A DNA stretch of 64,000 bases from Talpa occidentalis (Eukaryota > Chordata > Mammalia > Eulipotyphla > Talpidae). Numbering within the stretch: the stretch's first letter is position 1; each line of letters begins with the position of its first letter. This document shows, one piece after another, positions 25,851 through 36,005 of this stretch. The DNA is taken from contig NW_026555331.1 in assembly GCF_014898055.3 (NCBI RefSeq), positions 109,551,194 through 109,615,193 of the forward strand. Reading direction: 5' to 3'. The translations under genes and the position numbers were made by a program. The notes beneath the pieces are model-generated. The model did no database searches. It had not been told where the DNA came from and saw nothing but the letters and a program-made list of their open reading frames with translations.

Positions 25851-26296
25851 TGTAAAGGGCAGGACTGGCCACAGTGCAGGTTTTCTGATCCCATGCAGAC
25901 TGGGTAAAGGAGGAGTCAGAGTCCTCAGTGGTTTTTTGCAGGTCTTTTATTGGGGTTCACCAGGCATATGGCAGGCAGGGGTGCTGGCTGGGGGGCTGGT
26001 AGGCCTCCCAGCCCCCAGCAAGTCTTCACTCTATCTGGGCTCTCTAGTGTTCATTCTGCTGCTTCTCGGCTTCTCTTTCGGTTTCGGCTTCTGCTTCTAC
26101 TGCTGCTACTGGTGCTGTTGCTGGCGTCCCCGTGACGCCGCCCTTAAAAGCACAGTCTTAGCTCAGCTGAATCCCATCTACCTATGTCCACACCCTATTC
26201 CAGGTGCCCGCCATCAGGCATGCATTCAGGACAAGGATCCATCATCTATCCTGATGGCGGAAGGGCAGAAAAGCCTGATATTTTCTTTACCCTACA
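25851..26296 (-). mobile_element. Solo LTR of an endogenous retrovirus (same family as 34,710)
   Basis: The + strand reads TGTAAAGGGC at one edge and TTTACCCTACA at the other, with identical 5-bp flanks CTGGG (25,846-25,850 and 26,297-26,301). The minus strand carries CAATAAAAG. A CTG/TTC-rich simple stretch (about 26,060-26,130) has expanded inside it compared with the 34.7-kb copy. ORFs across it have no recognisable viral protein similarity and are taken as chance. The duplication and paired TG/CA ends make this a well-supported solo LTR. Confidence 0.8.
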
Positions 26297-26652
26297 CTGG
26301 GGAAGGACAGAATCTTAACCAAAGTTGCTTAATCAGCACTTTTTACCAATTTATCAGTGAGGACACAGTCAATTAGCTAATCTTTTATAAGAAAAAGAGG
26401 AAATTGAAATGTCTATATGTGGCCTTGTTATAAGTGTTAATGATCTGTGAGGGAGCATCTGTGAATTTGATTGGAGCTCAAATGGTTATTTGTAGTAAGT
26501 CATTTCTGGAACACAAAGAAATGGTCAACTGCTCTGTTTTTCAGAATCACAGGGCTTTGAATCAGTAGACACAAAAAGAAAAGGGGTGGTTCAAAAATTT
26601 TGAGACTAAATAAACAGCCAAGAAAAAATTATACACAAAGAAATATTGTCAT

Positions 26653-26951
26653 GGACCTCCCCTGGTGGCGCAGGCAGTTGAGCATAGCGCTGTGAAGCTG
26701 TCCGCAGCCTCTGCAGCACGGGTTCAATCCCAGCTGGCCAGCGAGAGTCCCACATGGCGCAGCAGACCTCTCCTGTCTCGCCTGCTGCAGATCTCTCTTG
26801 TCTCACCTGCTGCTCCCCTCAGCAGTGTATTCCATCAGTCTGCTGTTCTGTTCCCTGCTCTGTCTCTGGTGAATCCTCTCACCCTCCCACACATCTGGTG
26901 AGTACCCCGGTTCTTGTATAAATAAATAAATAAATCTTTAAAAAAAAAAAG
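26653..26951 (+). mobile_element. tRNA-derived SINE with internal tandem duplication
   Basis: Forward copy flanked by GAAATATTGTCAT (26,640-26,652 and 26,952-26,964). A 25-bp segment of the CT-rich body is tandemly doubled (26,762-26,786 and 26,787-26,811, with three mismatches), making the copy longer than its relatives. Confidence 0.93.
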
Positions 26952-28030
26952 GAAATATTGTCATAATTAAGGAGAAGGAAAGAAGGAAGTCATTTAGTAT
27001 AAAAGATAAGGTTTCTAATTTAATTCTCCAATATTCTCATGATGCAGGCACGATCATCAGCCCAGTTAATAGCTAAGGAAAGAAAATCTTGGCAGTGCCC
27101 ACAAACTCTCAGAAAGTTGCTGCAGAGCCAACTGTGGCTCCAGATCCCATTCACTGTCCAGGTCACAGCTAATACAGGAAAAATGTCAACATTTCAAATA
27201 ATCAGAATGAGTTCTTGGAAGGTAAGGAAATGTCTGGGAGCATCAGGACTCCCTATCTTACTTACATAGCACTGATGGGAAACTTGTAGACTTTCAAACT
27301 GCAAAGAGTCATAGTGGCAATCTCTATTGAAATGGACCCCAATCTATTAAAAATACATATATGAGAAACACATTATTTGCTATAATTTTTATTGTAAATC
27401 TTCTGAACGATTTCCTTTTGGTATTACAGGAAAACTATATATTTTTTCAAGGTCATGAATATTGTAGCCAGGTTCTGCAAATAAATCTAGGAAGCTGAGG
27501 GAATTCATCAAACCTTGAGCATCTCCTGTTTTCTGAAGTTAAAATTCTTATCCTAGAGGCAAAGCTTTGATATCCTAGGAAGGTTAAGATTTAAAATATA
27601 AGTACCCCTACCAGATAATTCCAATCCTGGAATTTGGGGGACTTTTACAAGCCTGATTTGGGGGGATAAATTAGTTTTCATTGTTGAGATAAACAAGAAA
27701 GCCAGTAACTCAGGAAAAGTTACCTCCATCTAGAAAAAGAAGAGGATGAGAAAGGTGATAAAGAGGACAGAAAGACCTCAAGACAAACCCAAGAAAAGTC
27801 TGCTTGTTTATAATTATGAAAATATGGCAAGATAATATTTCAAAAGAAATTTGTGTATTCCTTTTCTTCAGTGTCTATAAAATTCTGTTATTCATATATC
27901 AGATGTTGCCCTGTCCAGCCTAACAAACTGGACACTAGTATCAGTGCTAGAGAAAAAGGGTCACTTTAGATGAGTCATTTGTGAGCCAAGACAAAAGTCT
28001 TGAAGGCAAGTCACTTACCAGCTGTCTTTT

Positions 28031-28617
28031 TGTTATAGAGCAGGGAGAGGGTCAGCCCAAGCCCCGCAAACCTGCCTATTCTAAATGGGTTCTGCCATCC
28101 GCCGCATCAACACAAAACATATGAGACTTTAATGGGAAGGAACTTTAATAAAACTAGGAAACAATACAGGTAAGGCAAAGAGTCTAGTTTCTAAATGAAG
28201 CACCCAAAGTTACCCGTCCCCTCGTGGGTAAAAGTCCATCCATATGGGATTGGCCCAGAGCAAGGCCCCAAAGCCTGCCACAAGTCTAAAGCATCTTCCA
28301 GTGGGGACCCACAGAAAAGGGCCAGAAACAACCAGACAAGCCCGGAAGGAAAAGAGCAAAATCAACATCAAGATAAAAGCTGCCATTTGTCACCTCCCCA
28401 CGGGTCTCACCCACATCTGTGTCACCCAGTCCACGACCAAAAGACAAGCGCAGTTTCTTCACGAGTCTCTAGGCTCCATGCGCCTCCTCCAGGTCTCCTG
28501 GCTCCATCCTGCTTCCTTCCTCAGTCTCTTCTGCAGCTTCTCCTCTTCCTGCTCAGCTCCACCCTCTCTTGGGTGGGGCAGGGAACCTCCCCCTTTCCTG
28601 GGGACCACCCTGTTACA
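28031..28617 (-). mobile_element. Probable solo LTR, second family
   Basis: The block starts TGTTATAGAG and ends CCCTGTTACA, with TTTT on both sides (a 4-bp duplication is usual for class I endogenous retroviruses, but TTTT is low in information). Read on the minus strand it begins TGTAACAGGG, is purine-rich in its first half, and has ATTAAA-type signals near 28,150. It is G+C-richer than its flanks. No internal viral genes are attached. The open frame at 28,195-28,641 over it is not credible as a gene. Confidence 0.5.
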
Positions 28618-29989
28618 TTTTCAGTGATATCTAGCCCATAATCTACAGTGGCTAGTATGTCCCCAGAGATTATTGATTAGGTATAATGCTTAATTGTGCC
28701 CTGGGACTTGGTGAAACTCCTCACATTCAACCTCCTCTGATAATGGGAGACCAGCTGGTTTGAGTGAGCCTAATTCCAAGTTGACCTGACATTGGTCATG
28801 CATTAGTAGATAATATATATTATGACATAAGATAATGAGTATTGACATTCATTTCAGATGAGGTTTTCAGATTCCATCAGTATGGATCACTGCCCGTATC
28901 TCAACAACTTCTAGACATTGGAGAGTGATGTGGCAGTGAGGAGGAAGGATTGTTTTAGGATGGTCTTGAGTAATATGAGGTACCTTCTTCCAAACTAAAT
29001 GCACCACAGATATATCAAGAAGGGCTGAGAGAGTCCAAGGAAGGAAGAACTGGACATGTACCATGAAAAAAGGCAACCCAACAAACCGTAAAATGTGAAT
29101 CTTCTTGAACACTACATCTTTTCCAAAGCCCCACAATTTGAATTTATCTCAGAAGCATGAAGAATAAATAATAGATACCTCTTATAGAATTTCACAGCAG
29201 CTTATGCAAATTTTTCTTTTGATATCTCCAAGTCGCAATGGCAACTTATTGAGATGCCCCAGTCCAGGATCTATTGCATTCTCAAACACAGGTATTCAGC
29301 AGAGGACCCACCTCCCTGAGGTCAGAAATGCAAAATGAATTACAGAACCACCCTAAGGGCAGAGGATATCTAAACAATGAGTTATAAGTCATCCTCCCTT
29401 CCTTATCAAATGATAAATTAGGTAGATGTTTGTTTTCAAGGAAAGGAACACTTCCACATGGAAATATGAGCCAAACTGTGTGTGAGGGTCTCTAAAATGG
29501 AGGTTAAAATGACTTCTTGTCATTGAGAGATAAGAAAATTGGAGACAGCAATGAAGAAATGGAAAAGTTCCTTTCCTTTCTAAACTCCTCTGATACTATG
29601 GGTACCCAGTGACTCAAACTAGGTCTTAAGAAAGGAGCCAGAATTAGGTCAAGCTTGCTGTGGGTCCTGGGAGTGTTAGAAGGAGCCCTCGGGGCTGAAG
29701 ACCTGGCAGCTGCCTGACAATTAGGACAGGACAGGAGCCCCAGAGTGAATGCCTCAGGCAGCCAGCAAAAGTCACATAATGGGTTTGAAACCCAGAAATT
29801 GCTGTCCTGCTAGGAGAGGTTTTCTCTTGCCTAGGTACACATTAGAATCACTGAGAAGATTTTTAAGTTTGTAGTGCTGAGACTGCACTCTAATACAATC
29901 TAATCAGAACTTTGGGGGTGGCATCTAAGCATCAATTTTTTTTTAATAGCAATCCAGATTATTTCAATGTGCTCTCAGTAGCTGTAGAT

Positions 29990-30410
29990 CATTGTCTCAT
30001 TGGTGTATATTTTCTATTGTATGAATATTCTACAGTGTATTTATCCACTTGACTGTTGATGAGCACTTAGGCAATTTCCAGTTAGGGTAAATTACGTACA
30101 GAGTTGTTCTACTCATCTTTAATTATTTTTTTGGTTTACGTAAATACTCATTTGCGTTGGGTATTTTCCTAGCAGTGAAACTGCTGGGTCATAGAATATA
30201 CATGTGTTCAGCTTTAGATAAAACTGTCAAGAAGTTTTCTAAAATTCTGGTAACAATTTACATCTCTACAGTAGTGCATGATAGATTTTCATTCTTCACA
30301 TCCTTACCAACCTATGATATTTTCCATCTTTATCATTTAAGCTTTTCTAGAAGTTGTCTCTTGGTTTTACTCTAAGTTCTGTGGTTCATCAATGTCCCTA
30401 TAATTTTTGT
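29990..30410 (-). mobile_element. Old LINE-1 3' UTR fragment
   Basis: Antisense L1-type phrases occur in order (GCAATTTCCAGTT, GTGAAACTGCTGGGTCATAG, and a segment resembling ...CATCCTTACCAACC...). Diverged. Confidence 0.65.
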
Positions 30411-30454
30411 GGAACCTCTAGGAACTAATTCAAGTGAACAGCTAGAAGTAATGT

Positions 30455-30650
30455 GTATCAGTGTGGTTCTCCAGGGAAACAGAACAAATATATAGAGAAC
30501 TATATTTAGTTCTGGGTGATAGATAGATCCATCAGTCGAGAAATAGATTAAGGGGGAGGGGATAGAAAGAATAATGAGTCAGCTTTTGGCTCCTGTAACT
30601 ACAGAGGCTGAGCCCAACATCTGCAGGCAACAAGCTGGGAACCAGGAGAG
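30455..30650 (+). repeat. Old interspersed repeat (unnamed)
   Basis: Begins near GTGGTTCTCCAGGGAAACAG and continues with an AGATAGATAG-like run and GAGGCTGAGC. The phrase order matches a common mammalian repeat that I recognise but cannot name with confidence. A second copy is at 56,083-56,230. Confidence 0.5.
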
Positions 30651-30924
30651 CTAACGTGTAGATTGTTGAAAAGGCATTTTTGGTTTGTTTGCTTGCTCGC
30701 ATGACTCCTTGTAAAGATACTTAAATGTTTCTCTGCAGTAGTCACAGGTCAAGAAATGATCCATCTGGACCAGAGTGGATGCCAAAAAATTCAGAAAAAT
30801 TTTTTACAGCTATTTCCTATTCATGGCTTCTATTATTTTTTCTCTCTCACTACCATATGACTTAACCAGCTTCTGCCCTCTCCCAGAAGCTTCTCAGAGT
30901 CTCTTTTATAAATTTGTATTGAAG

Positions 30925-31191
30925 GGCATCCCTTGTGGTGCAGGGATTAAATCACAGTGCTATCAAGCTATCACCAACCACTGAGACATGGCTTCGATCC
31001 CCAGCCAGGGAGCTACCCACATGGCACAGCAGAACTCTCCTGTCTTGCCCGCTGCTCCATCAGCAGTGTATTTCAGACGATCTTCCTGTTCTGCTTCCCA
31101 CTCTATTGCTGGTGAATCCTCTCACCCCCTGCACCTCTTGTCTACACCCCAGGTCTTGAATGCGTAAAAAAATAAATCTTTTTTTAAAAAT
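30925..31191 (+). mobile_element. tRNA-derived SINE, older copy
   Basis: Diverged forward copy with head GGCATCCCTTGTGGTGCAG. The duplication is TTTGTATTGAAG (30,913-30,924 and 31,192-31,203). Confidence 0.88.
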
Positions 31192-31714
31192 TTTGTATTG
31201 AAGTGAAACACACCTACAAAAACTGTACATACACTTCAAGTCTGTAATGCAATGAATTTCCTTAAGTTGAATACACATAAGTAACCCAGACAATGAAGTG
31301 AAAAAATGTTAACATCTAGAAAGGAATGAAGCATTATAAGCTAGGTCATTTCAGTTTTATTGGACATGACCAAATTTCTTTCCAAAGTGACCATGTAACC
31401 AACTCTTGCACCACAAGTGATAAAGGATGTCCGAGGATGTCTTGACAGAAGTCAGTGGTGACATACACAAATTTTCACTATGCCAGTGGGTAGAAATTAT
31501 CTTATTGTTTTAAGTTGTTTGTCCTTGAGTTTTTAATATGGTTGAACATCTTTTCATGGTTATTTGCCTGTCAGGATATTCTTTGTTTACTTTGCTATCA
31601 GGTTGTCATCATATTTTGACTCTTTTCTAAGGAATCCACAGCTTAACTAATTTTCTGCAAGCCTCCTCTATTTGCTGCCCCTCTTCAGTATGTACTTAAT
31701 ATGTTCTTGCTCTA

Positions 31715-32014
31715 CACATGCAATTTGCAGCAACATGGATGGAGCTGGAAGGGATCATGCTCAGCGAAATAAGCCAGAAAGAAAAAGAAAAATACCAGAT
31801 GATCTCATTCATTACAGGAATCTAGACAACCTAAATAAAGGACCAGGAAAAAGAATAACTATAAGAAAGAAAAAAATCAAAATCAGCTAACAACTATGAA
31901 CCAGAGACACACTTCGGTGGGGTTGTGGTGGAGAAAGGAGGGATTGGGGTCAAAATCAGGGGGTTGCAATTGTATGGGGAATGTAAAAATAAAAAATATA
32001 TATATGTATATATA
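31715..32014 (+). mobile_element. Short LINE-1 3' end
   Basis: Forward L1 3' end beginning near CAGCAACATGGATGGAGC (the end of the ORF2/3' UTR region) and ending in an A/T-rich tail. A flanking direct repeat TTCTTGCTCTA (31,704-31,714 and 32,015-32,025) is the likely target duplication, possibly extended to 14 bp with one mismatch. It belongs to the same subfamily as 25,355-25,577. Confidence 0.82.
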
Positions 32015-32359
32015 TTCTTGCTCTAACACACTGTACAATTCATTGGCTGGATGAATCATGCTAAAACTTTCCCAAGATATTTCATGGCAGCAAGTCTTCC
32101 ATGATCCTCACAAAACCTATATCTTTTATATCAGGTGTCATTGCCAGTGGCTTAATTTTTTAAAATATTTATTTATTTATTTTGCTGTACATATTTGGCT
32201 TACAGAGTGTTTTCAATATAAATAGTAGGGTATGATGCAGGATCACAATACAAGCAGATAGTTCCTATTGTTTTACACCTGCCCTGCTACCTTTACATTA
32301 AATTCAGTCCTTGTAGGCATTTGAGAGTTGAGTGTATGTTATGGTAAGAGCATCATTGT

Positions 32360-32570
32360 CTAGGAATTTCTGAAGAAATGCATTAATATTTCATTTCTGT
32401 CACTAGCTGTGAGATCTTGGACAAGTCATTTCACCTCTGAGAGCAACCTCTTTATTGTAAAATGAGGACACAAATTTAAGTTCCCTGTCTACCTCACAGG
32501 CTTGCTTTGGGTATCAGTTGAAAGAATACACAGAGGATTAAGTTCTACAAGGTACCACTCTCCATCATAT
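32360..32570 (+). mobile_element. MIR relic
   Basis: Well-preserved forward MIR: CACTAGCTGTGAGATCTTGG, ACAAGTCATTTCACCTCTGA, GTAAAATGAGGAC and CTACCTCACAGG. Confidence 0.7.
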
Positions 32571-32889
32571 CAGGAGCTGTGATGATTTACTGATAAGCAC
32601 AGACCCCAAACTTTTCTGATCACTCTCCTGTGAAAACCTAGAGTAGAACATGGGCGTGAAACGCAAATGTACTATTTGCCCACACTTGCTGAAATAATGT
32701 GCAGATTATGAAGTAAATGATTAGGTGAGAGCTGCAAGTCAGAAGGCAACTTCGGCTGAAACAAATGCATAATTATGATTTGATTTCAGAAGTACAAACA
32801 TGACCTGAATTAATCAATTCAGGTCCAAATTCCGTGTACCAGTGAAGCTGGGGCAGAAGTGATGGTGTAACCAGTGGCTGAAGCCATAG

Positions 32890-33756
32890 ACTGTTACAGG
32901 TGGTGCCCCCTGGAGGGGTTTGCTGGTGAGGATAGATAGCCCCAGGGAAAATGTTAAAAAGTATTGCATTTTGGGATGGGGCAACCGATAAGAAATATAA
33001 GTGTCTGCAAAAGGGGATGTGGATTGATTCAGTCTTCGGGATTCAAGGTTTTTGCCTCTTCAGCATTTGGGGTCAGCAGATTTTGGCCCCCACCACGCTG
33101 ATCTTCCAGAAGGCTGTTGTTGCGGGCCTCTGAAGGTAGAGGCCTCCAGCAGCCGACCTTGGAGAAGAAAAGTTTGGAGGGTTTGCAATTAGCTGAGCAA
33201 CTGAAACAGTTTTGCTGTGGTTACAGCCTGGCAGAGATGGCGAAGACCCAGAGCCAGGTGCCTCGCTGAGCTGCATGAGTGTGGCTGTTTGTCGGGTCCT
33301 TAGGCTGCCACAGCTGCTGTCTTGAGTGTCGCTTGTCTGCTGGTATGCTGGGGCATTGTGGCAGCTCTGGGAATATCTCCTGTGGCGTCTTCTGTTGTCT
33401 TTGTGAGCCAGACCTGGCTGTGTGTACACCAGGTTGGCAGAGGCAGCAAGATGCCACCTTGGACACACGGCCTATCTTCGGGAGAGAAGCTCCCTATCCT
33501 CAATGGTAGGAAGATGCCACTTTAGCTTCTTTTGTTTAAGACTGGAAAACACTGGATACTGCTTCAGGTGAGGTAAAGGCCATTTTTGGCGTAACTCTGT
33601 TTTTCCCTGGTTTGTTAAATAAATCCCATTGTTGTTGTTCCCTGAGCCTGAGTAGTCTTGTAATTGTGCTCGTGGGCGAAGAACTCAGACAGTGACCAGT
33701 AAACTATTTGGGCAGTGTCCTTGGCCGGGTTTAGTGCCCCTTGCTGCTCTGTATCA
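32890..33756 (+). mobile_element. LTR-like block (sense) just upstream of NPSR1
   Basis: This G+C-rich block carries an AATAAA signal at about 33,620, followed by a T/G-rich stretch and a U5-like end finishing CTGTATCA. Its last 86 bp (33,671-33,756) recur at 55,996-56,082 with roughly 88% identity by eye, and in both places the match stops at the same ...TATCA. That shared edge, ending in CA, supports an LTR 3' terminus. The 5' boundary is uncertain and no target-site duplication was found. No gag, pol or env remnant is seen. It ends 367 bp before the NPSR1 ATG in the same orientation. Confidence 0.5.
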
Positions 33757-34123
33757 AGGGTCCAATGTGAAAGTTAGGTAAGGCACCCTTGGGAAAGAAT
33801 ACATGTCCAGGGTGCCACATGGATGGCTGAGGGGGACTCTTACCATTCTGTGGGTGAAATCCAGGCTCTGGTTGGGGTGTGGGGTGATAAGGCTCTGCGG
33901 CTACTGGGGGCTATTGAGGAGAGAGGCACATGTGGACCTGTGTGGTCAGGCAAGCTCTTTAATGAGGTGGGCTCTGGGAGAGCTGAGCCTCTGCTCAGCT
34001 GAGCTCCGCTCCTTGGGAAGCAGAGGAGGGCAGAGCTGCAGCTGCTGCCCAGCTCTCAGGATGGAGCTGGCCTCTTATTCCACTGCAGGTGCAAGAACAG
34101 CCAGGTTCAACTCCAGGGGAGCC
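33757..34123 (+). promoter_or_regulatory. NPSR1: NPSR1 proximal 5' flank / probable 5' UTR
   Basis: This 367-bp stretch lies between the end of an LTR-like block and the NPSR1 ATG. It is richer in G and C than its surroundings and contains AGCTGC/CAGCTGAGC runs near 33,980-34,055. I see no TATA box. A pyrimidine-containing sequence ending in CAG at 34,086-34,088 resembles a splice acceptor, so an upstream non-coding exon is possible. The transcription start cannot be fixed from sequence alone. Confidence 0.45.
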
Positions 34124-34265
34124 ATGCCAGCCAACCTCACAGAGGGCAGCCCTGAAGCCAGCACCACCTCGCAGACCCTGGATTTCTCCCCAGCCCTTTG
34201 CACTGAAAGTGACTTTTACTGCAGGGGTAGAAAAGGAATGGGGCTCCTTCTACTACTCCTTCAAG
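34124..34265 (+). CDS. NPSR1: NPSR1 coding exon 1, with an apparent 2-bp frameshift
   Basis: This is the first coding exon of neuropeptide S receptor 1, a Gs/Gq-coupled plasma-membrane receptor for neuropeptide S. The ATG is in good context (GCC before it) and opens MPANLTEG, followed by QTLD, SP and CTE, which match the extracellular N-terminus of mammalian NPSR1 including the N-glycosylation sequon NLT. The exon ends EWGSFYYSFK at a consensus donor (AAG then gtgagt). These two halves are in different frames. The family's exon 1 codes 49 residues (147 nt), whereas this one has 142 nt, explained by a 2-nt loss after the CTE codons plus a 3-nt loss near EKEW. Spliced to exon 2, the ATG frame would reach TGA within two codons, giving about 48 residues. 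The frame compatible with exon 2 is open back to about 33,987 but holds no ATG. Identity is secure; whether the gene is functional is not. Confidence 0.9.
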
Positions 34266-34709
34266 GTGAGTTCTCTGCCTTCCCCTCCCAACACTGATTT
34301 TCAATAATGAGACAGGTAGAATTTAGAAGACCCAATTAAAGTTTCTTTTGTAGCCAATATTGTGAATGGGTATAGTTTACTTTCTGTACTGAAAGGAATA
34401 AAAAATAAATGATGAGGTAAAACTGGTTTTTCTTACTATGCATAGACCTATGTTATAGTTTCAGATTTGAATACTGATTTTGTTTCTGCTATAGGTGAAA
34501 ATGTGTGAAGCATCAGTAACATTTGTGCCTGGATAATGTTTTCCATGTTCCCTCTTTTCCTTAGGTAAAAGCACTTTTAATTCATTCCGTTGCAGTGTTT
34601 GAAATGTCTGTTTCTTGTAGAGGTTGGAGCTGTGGGGTTTTGTCAGGAAGATCAGAGATGGAGAAAAAGTGCACATTCCCCAGGACAGTGCTTGCAGAAT
34701 GAGAGGCAC

Positions 34710-35099
34710 TGTAGGGCCGGGAAGGGCCACTGAGCAGGGTTTTTATGGTCCAGCAGACCAGACGGGTAAAGGAGAGTCTTGGAGCCCTCAGTGGGTTTCT
34801 CAGGCTTTTATTGAGCTCTTACATGTAGTGCAGCAACCAGGCACACGGCAGGCAGGGGTGCCGGGAGGCCAAGAGGCCAGTAGGCCTCCAAGCCCCCCCA
34901 CAAGTCTTCATTCTGGGCTTCTCTGATGTTCTTTGTCCCCTTCCCTCTCCTGCTTCTACAGCTTCTGCTTCTCTTGGTGACTATCTCAATACTCGGCCCA
35001 TGGCCCACAGAAGTAAATAAGGCAGCTTGCAACAATGTAACAACTGAGGGTGCCCTATCAGGGAGGGCAAGAAAAGCCTGGAAAACTATTTACCCTACA
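34710..35099 (-). mobile_element. Solo LTR of an endogenous retrovirus, antisense to NPSR1
   Basis: On the + strand the element runs from TGTAGGGCC to ACCCTACA, flanked by GGCAC on the left and GGTAC on the right (5-bp duplication with one change). On the minus strand it contains CAATAAAAG followed by a short U5. It shares its body and both termini with the element at 25,851-26,296. No internal viral coding sequence is attached, so it is a solo LTR left by recombination. It lies 445 bp inside NPSR1 intron 1. Confidence 0.75.
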
Positions 35100-35745
35100 G
35101 GTACCCACTTAGTAAGGAGGGGGGGACCACACTCCTCTGGTAATCCTTTGCATTGAACATTCCTGATAAATAGATTTTTTTGGATAGTAGTTGGTGGTGC
35201 CACCCTTCGTAATAAGTTGCCTCCTAGAACAAATGAAGGAATAGAGTTTGGTGAGTTTCAGCTTCCAAGTGTCTGAGAGTCATGTTGAGGAAATGCCCCT
35301 CATTAAACCAATACTATTCCCTATTCCACAACAAGGTTCTGGTCCAGAGCCATCCAGAGACCTGGACTAAAACAGTTTCTTACATTGGAATGCTGGGACC
35401 TCAGGTTGTTTCACACACTGTCTGATGGTGCAGTAAGGTGTTAAAATAATTCCCAGACCTCAAACTGATCCTTTATACAAGAAAGGAAAATAATCAAGAA
35501 AAATTTTAGTTTTTTTTTTTTTTTAATCCTCTGGATGTTTTGTAAAAAGAAACTTTCAGCAGGGAGAGCTCTCAGGAGCCAGCCTGGCTCTTTCTCAAGG
35601 ACCAAGGGACAATGTAGTGAAGCAGAACCTGGGCAAGCCACTTAGGCTGGCTACAAGGGTCCCAGTCCCTGGAATCACTGCCTAACGTATGCCAACACCC
35701 AGCTCCACATGAAAAAGTAGAAACTGAAATTGGAGTTTGTTGCCA

Positions 35746-35751
35746 TTTATT
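35746..35751 (-). terminator. Polyadenylation signal AATAAA of the antisense exon
   Basis: AATAAA occurs on the minus strand about 100 nt after the micropeptide stop codon and is followed by a T-rich stretch ending near TTTTTCATGTGG, a reasonable downstream element. No genomic A-tract follows. Confidence 0.45.
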
Positions 35752-35852
35752 GTTGACTGAAAAAGCACCTCGGTGAAGTCAGCCTGCAGACCTGGAGACT
35801 CCATCCTGGGCAAGCAGGCTTTGTGCTTCAGGAAGCACATGGCTCCTCTCCC

Positions 35853-36005
35853 TTATGCTGCCTCTGCAGCTCTTTGATATTTATAGAACATGACAGCAAA
35901 CAGAATGAAGAGACAGGCCGCTGCAGAAGAGATAATGATCAGCAATAAGGCAGTAGTTCTGAGACTCAAGCAATAATCATTTTTAACTGAAATTTCATTT
36001 GCCAT
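35853..36005 (-). CDS. Candidate 50-residue single-pass membrane micropeptide (unrecognised)
   Basis: On the minus strand an ATG at 36,005 (context aaaATGG, with A at -3 and G at +4) opens a 50-codon ORF ending in TAA at 35,853. The peptide begins MANEISVKNDYC, has one strongly hydrophobic segment at about residues 17-41 (containing LLLIIISSAAACLF and FAVMFY), and ends KYQRAAEAA. There is no cleavable-signal pattern. The short acidic/polar N-terminus and the K/R just after the membrane segment suggest a single-pass protein, with the basic C-terminal end likely cytosolic. It sits in what looks like a terminal exon: a strong acceptor 169 nt upstream and AATAAA about 100 nt downstream. No poly-A tract follows the signal, so it is not an obvious processed pseudogene. 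It lies in NPSR1 intron 1, antisense, 1.6 kb from exon 1. I do not recognise the family and cannot show that it is translated. Confidence 0.5.
   Translation of the reverse strand: MANEISVKNDYCLSLRTTALLLIIISSAAACLFILFAVMFYKYQRAAEAA

Noticed and set aside
25936..26376. 146-codon + strand open frame rich in Cys, Phe and Leu
   Set aside because: It runs antisense through a solo LTR, and its Cys/Tyr-rich part is a CTG/TTC simple repeat.
28195..28641. 148-codon + strand open frame (and a second overlapping frame)
   Set aside because: It overlies an LTR-like block, has a low-complexity Ser/Pro/His/Leu composition and overlaps another open frame. No known family.
33073..33509. Several overlapping open frames on both strands
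   Set aside because: They lie in a G+C-richer LTR-like block where stop codons are rare on both strands. None resembles a viral or host protein.
33803..34297. 164-codon + strand open frame running into NPSR1 exon 1
   Set aside because: It contains the true NPSR1 ATG in frame, but the upstream part has no similarity to the receptor and the family starts at MPAN. I treat the upstream part as 5' flank, not an N-terminal extension.
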